DNA of 64,000 nucleotides from XN24 sp964462675 (lineage in GTDB: Bacteria; Pseudomonadota; Gammaproteobacteria; Steroidobacterales; XN24), in the NCBI GenBank assembly GCA_964462675.1, contig CAYWYS010000004.1:62001-126000 (forward strand). Reading direction: 5' to 3'. The notes beneath the pieces were generated by a model, which saw nothing but the letters and a program-made list of their open reading frames with translations, was not told the origin of the DNA and ran no database searches. Below are positions 25,694 through 34,648 of this stretch, one piece after another. Positions within the stretch are counted from its first letter, which is position 1. Each line of letters starts with the position of its first letter. The position numbers and the translations under genes are program-made.

Positions 25694-28408
25694 TCAGTGC
25701 GCCTCGTCCCAGTTCAGGCCGGCGGCCGCCTGGACCTTCAGCGGCACGGTCAGCACCACGGCCTCGCCCATCAGCGTGTCGAGCGCGCCGATCAACACAC
25801 CCGCATCGGCCGCGGCGACCTCGAGCACCAGCTCGTCGTGCACCTGCATGATCAGCCGCGCGTCGACCTCGCCCTTTGCGAGCCAGTCGGCCACGCGAAT
25901 CATCGCCAGCTTGATGATGTCGGCGGCGGTCCCCTGCATCGGCGCGTTGATCGCGCTGCGCTCGGCGTACTGGCGACGCTGCGTGTTGCGCGAGCGAATC
26001 TCGGGCAGGTGCAGGCGGCGACCGAGCACGGTCGTGACGAAGCCGTCCGCGCGCGCCTGCTTGCGCGTCTCGTCCATGTAGCGTTTCACGCCGGGATAGC
26101 GCTCGAAATAGAGGTTCACGTACTCCTGCGCCGCGCTGCGCTCGATGCCGAGCTGGCGCGCGAGGCCGAAGGCCGACATGCCGTAGATCAGGCCGAAATT
26201 GATCGCCTTCGCCGAGCGCCGTTGCTCGGCCGTGACCGCGGCGAGCGGCGTGCCGAACACCTCGGCGGCCGTCGCCCGGTGGATGTCCTGGTCCTCGCGG
26301 AAGGCCGCCTGCAGGCCAGTATCGCCCGACAGGTGCGCCATGATCCGAAGCTCGATCTGCGAATAATCGGCGGCGACCAGCCGGTAGCCCGCGGGCGCGA
26401 TGAAGGCCTGGCGGATGCGCCGGCCCTCGGCGGTGCGGATCGGGATGTTCTGCAGGTTCGGGTCGGAGGACGACAGCCGCCCGGTGGCGGCCACGGCCTG
26501 GTGGTACGAGGTGTGCACCCGGCTGTGCGCATCGGTCAGCTCGGGCAGCTTGTCGGTGTAGGTCGACTTGAGCTTGGCGAGGCTGCGGTACTCGAGCACC
26601 CGGCGCGGCAGCTCGTGCTCGGCGCTGAGTTCCTCGAGCACGTCCTCGGCCGTCGACGGCTGGCCGCCCGGCGTCTTGCGCAACGGCGCCAGCCCGAGCC
26701 GCTCAAACAGGATTTCCTGCAGCTGCTTGGCCGAGCCGATGTTGAACTTGCCGCCGGCCGCCTCGAAGGCCGCGGCCTCGGCCGCCGCCATGCCCTTCTC
26801 GAGCTCGCGGCTCTGGCGCTTCAGCAGCTGCGTGTCCAGCAGCACGCCGTGGCGCTCCATTGCGCCGAGGATCGGGATCAGCGGCCGCTCGAGCTCTTCG
26901 TAGACCCGCTGCAGGCCCGGCGTCTCGACCAGCCGCGGCCACAGGGCGCGGTGCAGCCGCAGCGTCACGTCGGCGTCTTCCGCCGCGTAGGGCGCCGCCG
27001 TCGCCACCGGCACCTGGTCGAAGCTGATCTGCTTCGCGCCCTTGCCGGCCACGTCCTCGTAGTGAATCGTCGTGACGCCGAGATACTTGAGCGCCACCGA
27101 GTCCATGTCGTGGCGCGTCGCAGTCGAGTCCAGCACGTAGGACTCGAGCATCGTGTCGTAGCGGATGCCCGCCAGTGCGATGCCGTGATTCGCCAGCACA
27201 TGCCGGTCGTACTTCAGGTGATGGCCGATCTTGCCGCGTGCGGAATCCTCGAGCAGCGGGCGGAGTTTCTCGAGCGTCTCCTCGAGATCCAGCTGCACGG
27301 GCGCATCCGGGTCGCGATGCGCCAGCGGCACATAGGCCGCGCGCCCCGGCTCGACCGCGAAGGACACGCCGACGATGCGCGCGCGCATGTAGTCGAGGCT
27401 GTCCGTCTCGGTGTCGAAGGCAAACTCCCCGGCGGACGCCAGCCGCGCGAGCCAGGCATCGAGCTGCGCGGCCGTCAGCACCGTCTCGTAGTCTCTGTCT
27501 GCTGCCGCTGCCGCCACTGCCGCGGCCGGTTCTGCCGAGGCCGGCGGCGCAGCCTCGCCGTCCGGCAGCTTGCGCAGCAAGGTGTTGAATTCCAGCCGGC
27601 CATACAGCTCGCGCAGCCGCGCGACGTCGGGCGGGCGCCGCTCGAGATCGGCCGGGCCGACGTCGAGCGGCACATCGCATCGGATCGTTGCCAGCTCGCG
27701 CGACAGCGCGAGCTGGTCGAGGCTGGCGCGCAGGCTCTCGCCGATCTTGCCGCCGATCTCGCCGGCGCGCGCCTGCAGCGTGTCAAGGTCGCCGAACTCT
27801 GCGAGCCACTTGGTGGCGGTCTTCGGACCGCATTTCGGCACGCCGGGGATGTTGTCCGAGCTGTCGCCGACCAGCGCCAGCCAGTCGACGATCCGCGCCG
27901 GCGGGACGCCGAATTTCTCCTCGACGCCGCGCGGGTCGAGCACGGTGCCGCTCATCGTGTTGACCAGCGTGACGTCGTCATCGACCAGTTGCGCCAGGTC
28001 CTTGTCGCTGGTCGAGACCAGCGTCTTCATGCCGGCCGCGCTGGCCTGCCGCGCCAGCGTGCCGATGACATCGTCGGCCTCGACGCCAGGCACCTGCAGG
28101 ATCGGCAGGCCGAGCGCCTCGACGACTTCCAGCAGCGGGGCGATCTGCGCGCCGAGCTCGTCGGGCATCGGCGGCCGGTTGGCCTTGTACTCGGCATACA
28201 GCTCGTCGCGGAAGGTCTTGCCCTTGGCGTCGAACACGACGGCGAAGTGCGTCGGCCCGTGCTCGTCGAGCAGCTTCAGCAGCATGTTGACGACGCCGAG
28301 CACGGCGCCGACCGGCTCTTCGCGGCTGTTGGTCAGCGGCGGCAGCGCATGGAAGGCGCGGTACAGGTACGAGGACCCGTCGACGAGGACCAGCGGCCGC
28401 TGGCTCAC
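25694..28408 (-). CDS. polA: DNA polymerase I
   Basis: A 904-residue polymerase with all three domains: 5'-3' nuclease (LVLVDGSSYLYRAFHALPPL, SDKDLAQLV, GDSSDNIPGVP), a 3'-5' proofreading domain with the metal-binding FDTETDSLDYM and later DVTLRL, so probably active, and the polymerase with motif A AADYSQIELR, the O-helix RRSAKAINFGLIYGMS and motif C QVHDELVLEV. It fills gaps in replication and repair. The GTG at 28408 overlaps the lysA stop (GTGA), which makes polA the last gene of a long run that begins with argR, an unusual setting. The frame's longer start at 28444 is inside lysA. Confidence 0.96.
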   Translation of the reverse strand: MSQRPLVLVDGSSYLYRAFHALPPLTNSREEPVGAVLGVVNMLLKLLDEHGPTHFAVVFDAKGKTFRDELYAEYKANRPPMPDELGAQIAPLLEVVEALGLPILQVPGVEADDVIGTLARQASAAGMKTLVSTSDKDLAQLVDDDVTLVNTMSGTVLDPRGVEEKFGVPPARIVDWLALVGDSSDNIPGVPKCGPKTATKWLAEFGDLDTLQARAGEIGGKIGESLRASLDQLALSRELATIRCDVPLDVGPADLERRPPDVARLRELYGRLEFNTLLRKLPDGEAAPPASAEPAAAVAAAAADRDYETVLTAAQLDAWLARLASAGEFAFDTETDSLDYMRARIVGVSFAVEPGRAAYVPLAHRDPDAPVQLDLEETLEKLRPLLEDSARGKIGHHLKYDRHVLANHGIALAGIRYDTMLESYVLDSTATRHDMDSVALKYLGVTTIHYEDVAGKGAKQISFDQVPVATAAPYAAEDADVTLRLHRALWPRLVETPGLQRVYEELERPLIPILGAMERHGVLLDTQLLKRQSRELEKGMAAAEAAAFEAAGGKFNIGSAKQLQEILFERLGLAPLRKTPGGQPSTAEDVLEELSAEHELPRRVLEYRSLAKLKSTYTDKLPELTDAHSRVHTSYHQAVAATGRLSSSDPNLQNIPIRTAEGRRIRQAFIAPAGYRLVAADYSQIELRIMAHLSGDTGLQAAFREDQDIHRATAAEVFGTPLAAVTAEQRRSAKAINFGLIYGMSAFGLARQLGIERSAAQEYVNLYFERYPGVKRYMDETRKQARADGFVTTVLGRRLHLPEIRSRNTQRRQYAERSAINAPMQGTAADIIKLAMIRVADWLAKGEVDARLIMQVHDELVLEVAAADAGVLIGALDTLMGEAVVLTVPLKVQAAAGLNWDEAH

Positions 28409-29667
28409 CCGGGTGCGTCCTCGAACAGGGCCTCGCCGCGCCACAGGTCGATGATCGTTTCGCGTGCGCGCAACACGCGCGCCTGGTCGCCGGACACCAT
28501 GACCTCGCAGGCGCGCGGCCGGGCGTTGTAGTTCGAGCTCATGACGAAACCATAGGCGCCGCCGTCGGCCACCGCCAGCAGCTCGCCGGCCTGCACGGCG
28601 AGCTTGCGGTCGCGACCAAGGAAGTCGCCGGTCTCGCAGACCGGGCCGACGACGTCCACCGGCTCGGGATCCGGCACGCCGCCTGCGCGCACCGGCAGGA
28701 TATCGTGCCAGGCATCGTACAGCGCCGGCCGGATCAGGTCGTTCATCGCCGCATCGACCAGCGCGAACTTGCGGCCATGGCCCTGCTTGATATACGCGAC
28801 GCGCGTCAGCAGCAGGCCGGCAGGCCCGGCGATGGCCCGGCCCGGCTCGATGACGATTTCCAGTCCGAGCTCGCCGAGCGCGTCGATGACGACCGCGGCG
28901 TACTCGGCCGGTGTCGGTGCGACCTTGCCCGCGTGGTCGATGCCGAGCCCGCCGCCGGCGTCCACGTGGCGCAGTGCCACGCCGCTGGCCCGCAGCGTGC
29001 GGACGAAGGAGCCGAGCTGCCCGAGCGCGGCCGCCAGCGGCTCGAGCGCCAGCATCTGCGAGCCGATGTGGCAGGCCACGCCGTCGAGCCGCAGCCCGGG
29101 CAGCGCGCGCGCGAGCGCGACCAGCGCGCCGGCATCCTCGAGTGCTATGCCGAACTTGTGCTCGCGGCGCCCGGTGGAGATATGGCGGTGCCCGCCCGCT
29201 TCGACGTCAGGGTTCACGCGGATCGCGACGCGCGCCTCGCGGCCCGCCTCGACCGCCAGTTCCGACAGGCGGCGGAGCTCGGGCTCCGATTCGACATTGA
29301 AGCAGGCGATATCCTGCGCCAGCGCGAGCCGCAGCTCCGCGTCGAGCTTGCAGGCGCCGGAGAACACGACTTGGCGCGGGTCGCCGCCGGCCGCCAGCAC
29401 GCGCTGCAACTCCCCGCCGGAGACGATGTCGAAGCCGGCGCCGCGCGCGGCGAGCACGCCGAGCACGCCGAGATTGCCGTTCGCCTTGACGGCATAGCAG
29501 ATGCGCGCCGGGTGGCCGGCGAACGCCGCAGCGAACGCGTCGTAACGCTGCTCGAGCGCGCGCCGCGAGTACACGTAGCAGGGCGTGCCGAAGCGCGCGG
29601 CGATCTCTTCGAGCGGCAGCGCCTCGGCGCACAGGCGGCCGTCGCGATACGCGAAGGCCGGGTTCAC
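28405..29667 (-). CDS. lysA: Diaminopimelate decarboxylase
   Basis: A 420-residue fold-III PLP enzyme. PLP lysine K61 lies in CYAVKANGN, the glycine-rich phosphate loop is in VDAGGGLGID, and the product end EPGRAIAGPAG and GPVCETGDFLG (with the catalytic Cys) are typical of LysA. It removes CO2 from meso-diaminopimelate to give lysine, the last step of the pathway. It overlaps the upstream lipoprotein gene and polA by four bases each. The link of lptM and lysA is a conserved gammaproteobacterial arrangement. Confidence 0.96.
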   Translation of the reverse strand: MNPAFAYRDGRLCAEALPLEEIAARFGTPCYVYSRRALEQRYDAFAAAFAGHPARICYAVKANGNLGVLGVLAARGAGFDIVSGGELQRVLAAGGDPRQVVFSGACKLDAELRLALAQDIACFNVESEPELRRLSELAVEAGREARVAIRVNPDVEAGGHRHISTGRREHKFGIALEDAGALVALARALPGLRLDGVACHIGSQMLALEPLAAALGQLGSFVRTLRASGVALRHVDAGGGLGIDHAGKVAPTPAEYAAVVIDALGELGLEIVIEPGRAIAGPAGLLLTRVAYIKQGHGRKFALVDAAMNDLIRPALYDAWHDILPVRAGGVPDPEPVDVVGPVCETGDFLGRDRKLAVQAGELLAVADGGAYGFVMSSNYNARPRACEVMVSGDQARVLRARETIIDLWRGEALFEDAPG

Positions 29668-29876
29668 GAGCCGCCTTCCGGGGCTTCCTCGTCCTCGTCG
29701 TCGTCCACCGGCTCCGGCGGCGCGGGTTCAAGCGGGACGGCGGCATCCCCGGCGATCGGCGGCGTCTCGGTGATCTCCGGGGCCGGCGGCTCCTCGACCA
29801 GGAACAGGGGGCCGTACATGCCGCAGCCGCCGAGCAACAGCAGCGCCAGCGGCAGCAGGCGCCACGGCCGCATCAC
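29664..29876 (-). CDS. lptM: Small lipoprotein LptM (YifL)
   Basis: A 70-residue lipoprotein. The signal peptide ends in the lipobox LLGGC (C18), directly followed by GMYGPLFLVEEP, which matches the LptM/YifL motif C-G-x-x-G-P-L-x-x-P. In E. coli LptM helps LptD form its native disulfides with LptE in the outer membrane. The acidic, Pro/Glu-rich tail (DDDEDEEAPEG) is longer than in E. coli. It overlaps both the thioesterase gene and lysA by four bases. Such genes are often missed because of their size. Confidence 0.8.
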   Translation of the reverse strand: MMRPWRLLPLALLLLGGCGMYGPLFLVEEPPAPEITETPPIAGDAAVPLEPAPPEPVDDDEDEEAPEGGS

Positions 29877-30304
29877 GGCTGTTCCCGCGGCATCACGGCC
29901 AGTGTCAGGCGTGACACACAGACCAGCCGCCCGGCCTCGTCCTCGATGCGCGTCTCCCAGACCTGGGTGCGCCGGCCGATGTGCACCGGGCGGGCCGTGC
30001 CCGTCACCAGGCCGTGCCGGACGGCGCGCACATGGTTGGCGTTGATCTCGAGGCCGACCGCATATTCGCGCGCCATGTCCAGGCAGCAGTTCGCGCCCGA
30101 GCTGCCGAGCGACTCGGAGAGCACCGCCGACGCGCCGCCGTGCAGCAGCCCGAAGGGCTGGTGCGTGCGTGCGTCCACGGGCATCGTCGCGACGAGGTAA
30201 TCGTCGCCGACTTCGGTGAAACGGATCTCGAGTTGCTCGAGCAGCGTATTGCGCGACAGCGCGTTCAGCGCCTCGACAGTCGGTCGTTGTCGCCAGATGC
30301 TCAT
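29873..30304 (-). CDS. PaaI/YdiI-type hotdog thioesterase
   Basis: A 143-residue hotdog-fold acyl-CoA thioesterase. The motif FGLLHGGASAVLSESLGS has the HGG and the catalytic acid seen in the PaaI/YdiI/MenI group, and the family strand pattern VGLEINANHVRAVRHGLVTGTARPVHIGRRTQVWETRI follows. The acyl substrate is unknown; YdiI hydrolyses DHNA-CoA in menaquinone synthesis, PaaI aryl-acetyl-CoAs. Its position between argH and lptM, with four-base overlaps on both sides, is probably just operon sharing, though an acyl-CoA link to the acyl-arginine pathway cannot be excluded. Confidence 0.85.
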   Translation of the reverse strand: MSIWRQRPTVEALNALSRNTLLEQLEIRFTEVGDDYLVATMPVDARTHQPFGLLHGGASAVLSESLGSSGANCCLDMAREYAVGLEINANHVRAVRHGLVTGTARPVHIGRRTQVWETRIEDEAGRLVCVSRLTLAVMPREQP

Positions 30305-31509
30305 TGCTCGTCCTTTCTGCCCGGTTTGCCGCGCAGCTTCTCGCCGACGCGCCGGTAGGCCTCGCGGAACGACATGCCTTCCTCGGTCACGAGGCGGTAG
30401 GCGTCCTCGGTCGCGTACAGCTGCTGTTCCATGCGGATGTTCTCCGCGATGAAGTTCACTTCGGGCAGCGCGTGCACGAGGATTCCGAGCGTGGCCTCGG
30501 CCAGGTCGACCGCGCGGAACAGCGGTGCTTTCAGCAGCTGCAGGTCGCGGTGGTAGCCGGAGGTCAGCTTGGCCGGCACCGCGAGCGCCTCAGACAGGCA
30601 GCCCAGTGTCGTCGCCGCGCGGCCGCGCACCAGCTCGAACACGTCCGGGTTGCGCTTCTGCGGCATGATCGATGAGCCGGTGGTCATGGAGCTCGGCAGC
30701 GCCACGAAGCTGAACTCCTGGGTGCAGAACAGGATCAGGTCGGCGGCCAGCCGCCCGAGGTCCTGCATCAGCAGGTGAATCTCGAACACCAGCTGCGCCT
30801 CGGCCTTGCCGCGCGACAGCTGCACCGCGGTGACCGGCTCGTGGACCGAGGCGAAGCCGAGGCCGCGGCGCGTGTGCTCGCGATCCAGCGGCAGCCCCGG
30901 GGCGCCGTAGCCGGCGGCGGAGCCGAGCGGGTTGCGGTCAGCGCGACGGCACGCGGCCAGCAGGCCCTCGGCGTCGTCGCGGATCTCGGCGGCGAAGCCC
31001 TCGGCCCACAGGCGCACCGAGCTGGGCATCGCGGGTTGCAGGTGCGTGTAACCCGGCAGCGGCGTGCCGGTCTCGCGCGTCGCCAGCGCATCGAGCTGTG
31101 CGGCAACGTGCAGCGCGCCGTCGTGCAGCCGCTGGCCGGCATCCTTGAGGTACAGGCGCAGCGCGGTCAGCACCTGGTCGTTGCGCGAGCGGCCGAGGTG
31201 CAGGCGCGCGGCGGCCTCGGGCGCGGTCAGCGACAGCCGATGCTCGAGGGCGTTGTGCACGTCCTCCTCGTCGAGGCCGATGCGCCACTCGCCGCGGGCG
31301 TGCGCATCGGCCAGCGCCTGCAGGCCCGCCTCGATCGCGGCCAGGTGGTCGGCCGGCAACAGGCCCCGATCATGCAGCATGCGCGCGTGGGCGATCGACG
31401 CGCGCACGTCGTAGGGCACGAGGCGATTGTCGAGCTGGTGATCCTCGCCGGCCGTGTAGGCCAGCACCTGGCCGTCGAGCGGATCGCCCTTGTCCCACAT
31501 GCGGCTCAT
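30301..31509 (-). CDS. argH: Argininosuccinate lyase
   Basis: A 402-residue member of the fumarase/aspartase superfamily, with the signature loop GSSIMPQKRNPDVFE holding the catalytic Ser, LHLGRSRNDQV and the TGTPLPGYTHLQPA region. It splits argininosuccinate into arginine and fumarate. It is about 50 residues shorter than E. coli ArgH at the C terminus, ending soon after EEGMSFREAYRRVGEKL as in Bacteroidetes-type enzymes, and it has no fused acetyltransferase domain. ATG 31509 overlaps the argB stop by one base. The frame remains open upstream through argB only as an antisense shadow. Confidence 0.94.
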   Translation of the reverse strand: MSRMWDKGDPLDGQVLAYTAGEDHQLDNRLVPYDVRASIAHARMLHDRGLLPADHLAAIEAGLQALADAHARGEWRIGLDEEDVHNALEHRLSLTAPEAAARLHLGRSRNDQVLTALRLYLKDAGQRLHDGALHVAAQLDALATRETGTPLPGYTHLQPAMPSSVRLWAEGFAAEIRDDAEGLLAACRRADRNPLGSAAGYGAPGLPLDREHTRRGLGFASVHEPVTAVQLSRGKAEAQLVFEIHLLMQDLGRLAADLILFCTQEFSFVALPSSMTTGSSIMPQKRNPDVFELVRGRAATTLGCLSEALAVPAKLTSGYHRDLQLLKAPLFRAVDLAEATLGILVHALPEVNFIAENIRMEQQLYATEDAYRLVTEEGMSFREAYRRVGEKLRGKPGRKDEQ

Positions 31510-32456
31510 CAGTCTTCGTCCTCCGTCGCGGCCTGCTCCTCGGGCGTCAGGCTGCGGGTGTCCTCGACCACCAGCGTGCCCGTGCCCTCGTTGGTGAACA
31601 CTTCGAGCAGCAGGCTGTCGGGCACCTGCCAGGAGATCACGTGCACCCGCGGCACGCCGCCGCGCACGGCGAACTTGATCGCATCGGCCTTCGGCTTCAT
31701 GCCCGCGTCGAGGCGCCCCTCGGCGCGCATCCGCTCGAGGTCCGCCAGGTCGAGGTAGGAAACCAGCGAGCTCGGGTCGGCGGGGTCGTCGAGGATGCCC
31801 GGCGCGCCGGTCACGAGGATCAGCTTCTCGGCCTTCAGCGCGACGGCGATCGCCGCCGCGACGGTGTCGGCGTTGATGTTCAGCAGGATGCCGTCCTCGT
31901 CGGCCGACAGCGGGCTGATGACCGGCAGGAAACCGGCATCGAGCTGGCGCTGCAGCACGCCGGCATCGACGCTGTCGATGTCGCCGACGAAGCCGTAGTC
32001 GACCGTGCCGCCCGCGGCGCTGGCCAGCGCCACCGGCGGCCGGCGATGCGCGTGGATCAGGCCGGCATCCACGCCGCTCATGCCGATCCCCGGCAGGCCG
32101 ATGTCGCGGCAGATCGCCAGCACGCGCGTGTTGATGATGCCGTTCAGCACCATCGTCGCAACCCGCAGCGAGCGCTCGTCGGTGACGCGCCGGCCCTCGA
32201 CGAACTGCGAGGGCACATCGAGCGCCTCCGCAAGCTCGGTCGATTGCGGCCCGCCACCGTGCACCAGCACGACGTGGATGCCGACCTCGTGCAGGATGCC
32301 GAGCTGCTCGATCAGCTCGCGCGTGCTGTCCTCGTCGCCGAACACCGCCCCGCCGACCTTCACGACGAAGACCTTGCGCTTGAACATCCGGATGTACGGG
32401 ACCGCGGCCTTCAGGGCCGTCACGGCGATGGCGCGTTCCCCGCGCGTGTGCAACAT
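31509..32456 (-). CDS. argB: N-acetyl(acyl)glutamate kinase
   Basis: A 315-residue amino-acid kinase: phosphate-binding VFVVKVGGAVF and VLVHGGGPQ, and ILLNINADTVAAAIA for the acylglutamate site. It phosphorylates the gamma-carboxyl of N-acylglutamate. At 315 residues it has no C-terminal GNAT domain, so it is not the kinase-synthase fusion of Xanthomonas. ATG 32456 is chosen because GAGGA lies nine bases upstream; GTG 32465 is too close to that site. The C terminus (about 25 acidic residues) extends past the usual end. Twelve bases separate it from argF'. Confidence 0.93.
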   Translation of the reverse strand: MLHTRGERAIAVTALKAAVPYIRMFKRKVFVVKVGGAVFGDEDSTRELIEQLGILHEVGIHVVLVHGGGPQSTELAEALDVPSQFVEGRRVTDERSLRVATMVLNGIINTRVLAICRDIGLPGIGMSGVDAGLIHAHRRPPVALASAAGGTVDYGFVGDIDSVDAGVLQRQLDAGFLPVISPLSADEDGILLNINADTVAAAIAVALKAEKLILVTGAPGILDDPADPSSLVSYLDLADLERMRAEGRLDAGMKPKADAIKFAVRGGVPRVHVISWQVPDSLLLEVFTNEGTGTLVVEDTRSLTPEEQAATEDED

Positions 32457-32468
32457 GGGCGTCACTCC

Positions 32469-33473
32469 TCAGCGTCCTGCCAGCAGGCGATGCAGGATCG
32501 CCATTTGTACCGTCATCCTGTTGCGCGCCTGCGGCAGCACCCGGCTGCGCGGCCCGTCCAGCACTTCGTCCGCGACCACGACATTGCGCCGGACCGGCAG
32601 GCAATGCATGAAAATCGCTTCCGCCGCGGCGTTCGCGAACCACGCTTCGCGCACCATCCAGTGCTCCAGGTTCTTGCGCAGGGCCCGGTCGTCGGCCGGC
32701 CTCCCATAATAGCGCGTCGAGGCCCAGCTCTTTGCGTAGATCACGTGCGCTCCCTGCATCGCCTCGTCGCGCTCCTCGCTTTCGCGCACCGAGCCGCCGG
32801 ACGCGGCTGCCGCGGTGCGCGCCCGTTGCATGATCGGCTCCGGCAGCGCGTAACCGTCCGGCCGCAGCACCGTGACGTCCATGCCGCGCATTGCCGCCAT
32901 GTGCAAGGCGGCCGCGGGCACGGCCAGCGGCAACGGCGAGGGGTGATTGGCCCACGACAGCACGAAGCGACCGCCGTTTGCGGGCACGCCGAGGTCGTCC
33001 ATGGTCTTCCAGTCGGCCAGCGCCTGGCACGGGTGATTGACCTCCGACTCGAGGTTGATCAGCGGCACCGGGCAGATGTCGGTCATTTCCATGAACTTGC
33101 GCTCCTCGAGATCGGCCTCGAGGTCGATGCCGCCGGCGAAGGCGCGAATGCCCAGCACGTCGGCGTAGCTGGCGAGCACCGGCACGGCCTCGCGGATGTG
33201 CTCGGCCGCCTCGCCGTCCATGACGATGCCGTTACGGGACTCGAGCTTCCAGGTGCCGGTGCCGGGCGTGATGACGAATGACGAGCCGCCGAGCCGGCCC
33301 ATCGCGGCCTGGAACGACGCGACCGTGCGCAGCGAGGGATTGAAGAACAGCATTCCCATGACCTTGCCGAGCAGCGCGCGGGGCTCGGGATGGCGGTCGA
33401 GGTGGCCGGCGAGCTCGAGCAGCGCCGCGACTTCCTCGGGCGTGTTTTCGGCGAGGTCGATAAAACGTTTCAT
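32469..33473 (-). CDS. argF': N-acyl-L-ornithine carbamoyltransferase (probably N-succinyl type)
   Basis: A 334-residue transcarbamylase. The carbamoyl-phosphate loop is FFNPSLRT (not the STRTR of normal ArgF) and the second signature is MHCLPVRRNVVVAD, both typical of N-acetyl- and N-succinylornithine transcarbamylases. The stretch TWKLESRNGIVMDGEAAEH resembles the Bacteroides fragilis succinylornithine enzyme. The specificity residue (Glu92 in the Xanthomonas acetyl enzyme, Pro90 in the succinyl enzyme, from memory) aligns with A90. Mutants of the Xanthomonas enzyme with Ala there prefer N-succinylornithine. The Lys that is carboxylated in the acetyl enzyme (VQKAI) is Met here (VQMAI). It starts inside the argD stop (ATGA). 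Confidence 0.9.
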   Translation of the reverse strand: MKRFIDLAENTPEEVAALLELAGHLDRHPEPRALLGKVMGMLFFNPSLRTVASFQAAMGRLGGSSFVITPGTGTWKLESRNGIVMDGEAAEHIREAVPVLASYADVLGIRAFAGGIDLEADLEERKFMEMTDICPVPLINLESEVNHPCQALADWKTMDDLGVPANGGRFVLSWANHPSPLPLAVPAAALHMAAMRGMDVTVLRPDGYALPEPIMQRARTAAAASGGSVRESEERDEAMQGAHVIYAKSWASTRYYGRPADDRALRKNLEHWMVREAWFANAAAEAIFMHCLPVRRNVVVADEVLDGPRSRVLPQARNRMTVQMAILHRLLAGR

Positions 33474-34648
33474 GGCGCGATCTCCGCAAGGGCCGCCGCA
33501 AGCCGGGCGACATGGTTGGACTCAAGGATAAAGGGTGGCAGCAGGCGCAGCACGCGCGGGTCGGCGCTGGTGCCGGCGAGAATGTCGTGTTTCAGCAGCT
33601 CGGCCTGGATTTCCTTTGCCGGCCGGCTGCAGACCAGTCCGAGCAGGAAACCGGCGCCCTGGATTGCCGTCACGGGGCCGACCTGGCAGGTGGCGCGAAT
33701 CTGCGCGGACAGCGAGCGCACCCGCTCGAGCAGGCCCTCGTCGCGGATCACCGCGATGACCGTCTCGATCGCCGCGCAGGCCATCGGCCCGCCGCCGAAG
33801 GTGGTGCCGAGCTCGCCGAGCTTCAGGGTGGCGGAGATTTCGCTGGTGGTGATCACGGCGCCCGCCGGGAAGCCGCCGGCCAGGCCCTTGGCGGTCGTGA
33901 TGATGTCGGGCGTGACGCCGAAATAGTCGGCGCCGAACGGCCGGCCGGTGCGGCCCATGCCGCACTGGACCTCGTCGAAGATCAGCAACGCGCCGGCCTC
34001 GCGGGTCGCCTTGCGGGCCGCCGCCAGGAACGCCTGCGGCATGTCGACGGCGCCGGCCACGCCCTGCACCGGCTCGACGATCAGCGCCGCGGTGTCGGCG
34101 CCGACCTTGTGCGCCAGTGCGGCCGGGTCACGCGGCGACACGAAGCTGACCTCGAAGGGCTTGCGCGGGAAGCCGTACCACTTCTCGCTGCCCCAGGTCA
34201 CCGCGGCAGCCGCCGCGGTGCGGCCGTGGAATGCGCCCTCGACGGCGACGATGCGGCTGCGCTGGTTGCCGCCGAAGGCGAGCTTCAGCGCGTTCTCGTT
34301 GGCCTCGGCGCCGCTGTTGACCAGGAACACGCGATCGAGGCCCGGCGGCGCGAAGCGCGCCAGCGCCTCGCAGGCGCGGGCGCGCAGCTCGAGCGGCAGC
34401 AGGTTGCTCTGGAACGTCAGCCGCTGGACCTGGTCCTGCAGCGCCGCCACGAGCCGCGGATGGCCATAGCCCAGCGCTGCGACCGCGTGGCCGCCGTACA
34501 TGTCGAGGATGCGCCGGCCGTCGGCCATGATCAGCCACGGGCCTTCGCCGCCGACCGGCTTGAGGTCGAGCTGGGCGTACACGGGCAGGGTCCAGGCGAG
34601 CTCGTCTCGCGCGCCGGATGCGTTGTCGAGGACGGGATTCGTTTTCAT
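33470..34648 (-). CDS. argD: N-acylornithine aminotransferase
   Basis: A 392-residue class-III PLP aminotransferase: LDMYGGHAVAALGYGHP, LVNSGAEANENALKLA, FDEVQCGMGRTG and the PLP lysine in TAKGLAGGFP. It converts N-acylglutamate semialdehyde to N-acylornithine. Several segments (MYGGHAV, NSGAEANENALKLA, LGTTFGGGPMAC, VLRLLPP near the end) read like Bacteroidetes ArgD rather than the E. coli enzyme. ATG 34648 overlaps the argC stop by four bases; ATG 34654 is an alternative. Confidence 0.92.
   Translation of the reverse strand: MKTNPVLDNASGARDELAWTLPVYAQLDLKPVGGEGPWLIMADGRRILDMYGGHAVAALGYGHPRLVAALQDQVQRLTFQSNLLPLELRARACEALARFAPPGLDRVFLVNSGAEANENALKLAFGGNQRSRIVAVEGAFHGRTAAAAAVTWGSEKWYGFPRKPFEVSFVSPRDPAALAHKVGADTAALIVEPVQGVAGAVDMPQAFLAAARKATREAGALLIFDEVQCGMGRTGRPFGADYFGVTPDIITTAKGLAGGFPAGAVITTSEISATLKLGELGTTFGGGPMACAAIETVIAVIRDEGLLERVRSLSAQIRATCQVGPVTAIQGAGFLLGLVCSRPAKEIQAELLKHDILAGTSADPRVLRLLPPFILESNHVARLAAALAEIAP

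Noticed and set aside
25697..28531. A 944-residue open frame on the plus strand opposite polA
   Set aside because: Its residues mirror polA codons in high-GC DNA (Arg/Ala/Gln/His-rich, no motifs); polA on the other strand is complete and certain.
30301..33030. argH frame open far upstream, suggesting an ArgH fusion with an extra N-terminal domain
   Set aside because: The upstream part is a low-complexity Arg/Gly/Ala shadow of argB in another frame; the conserved ArgH start follows the ATG at 31509.
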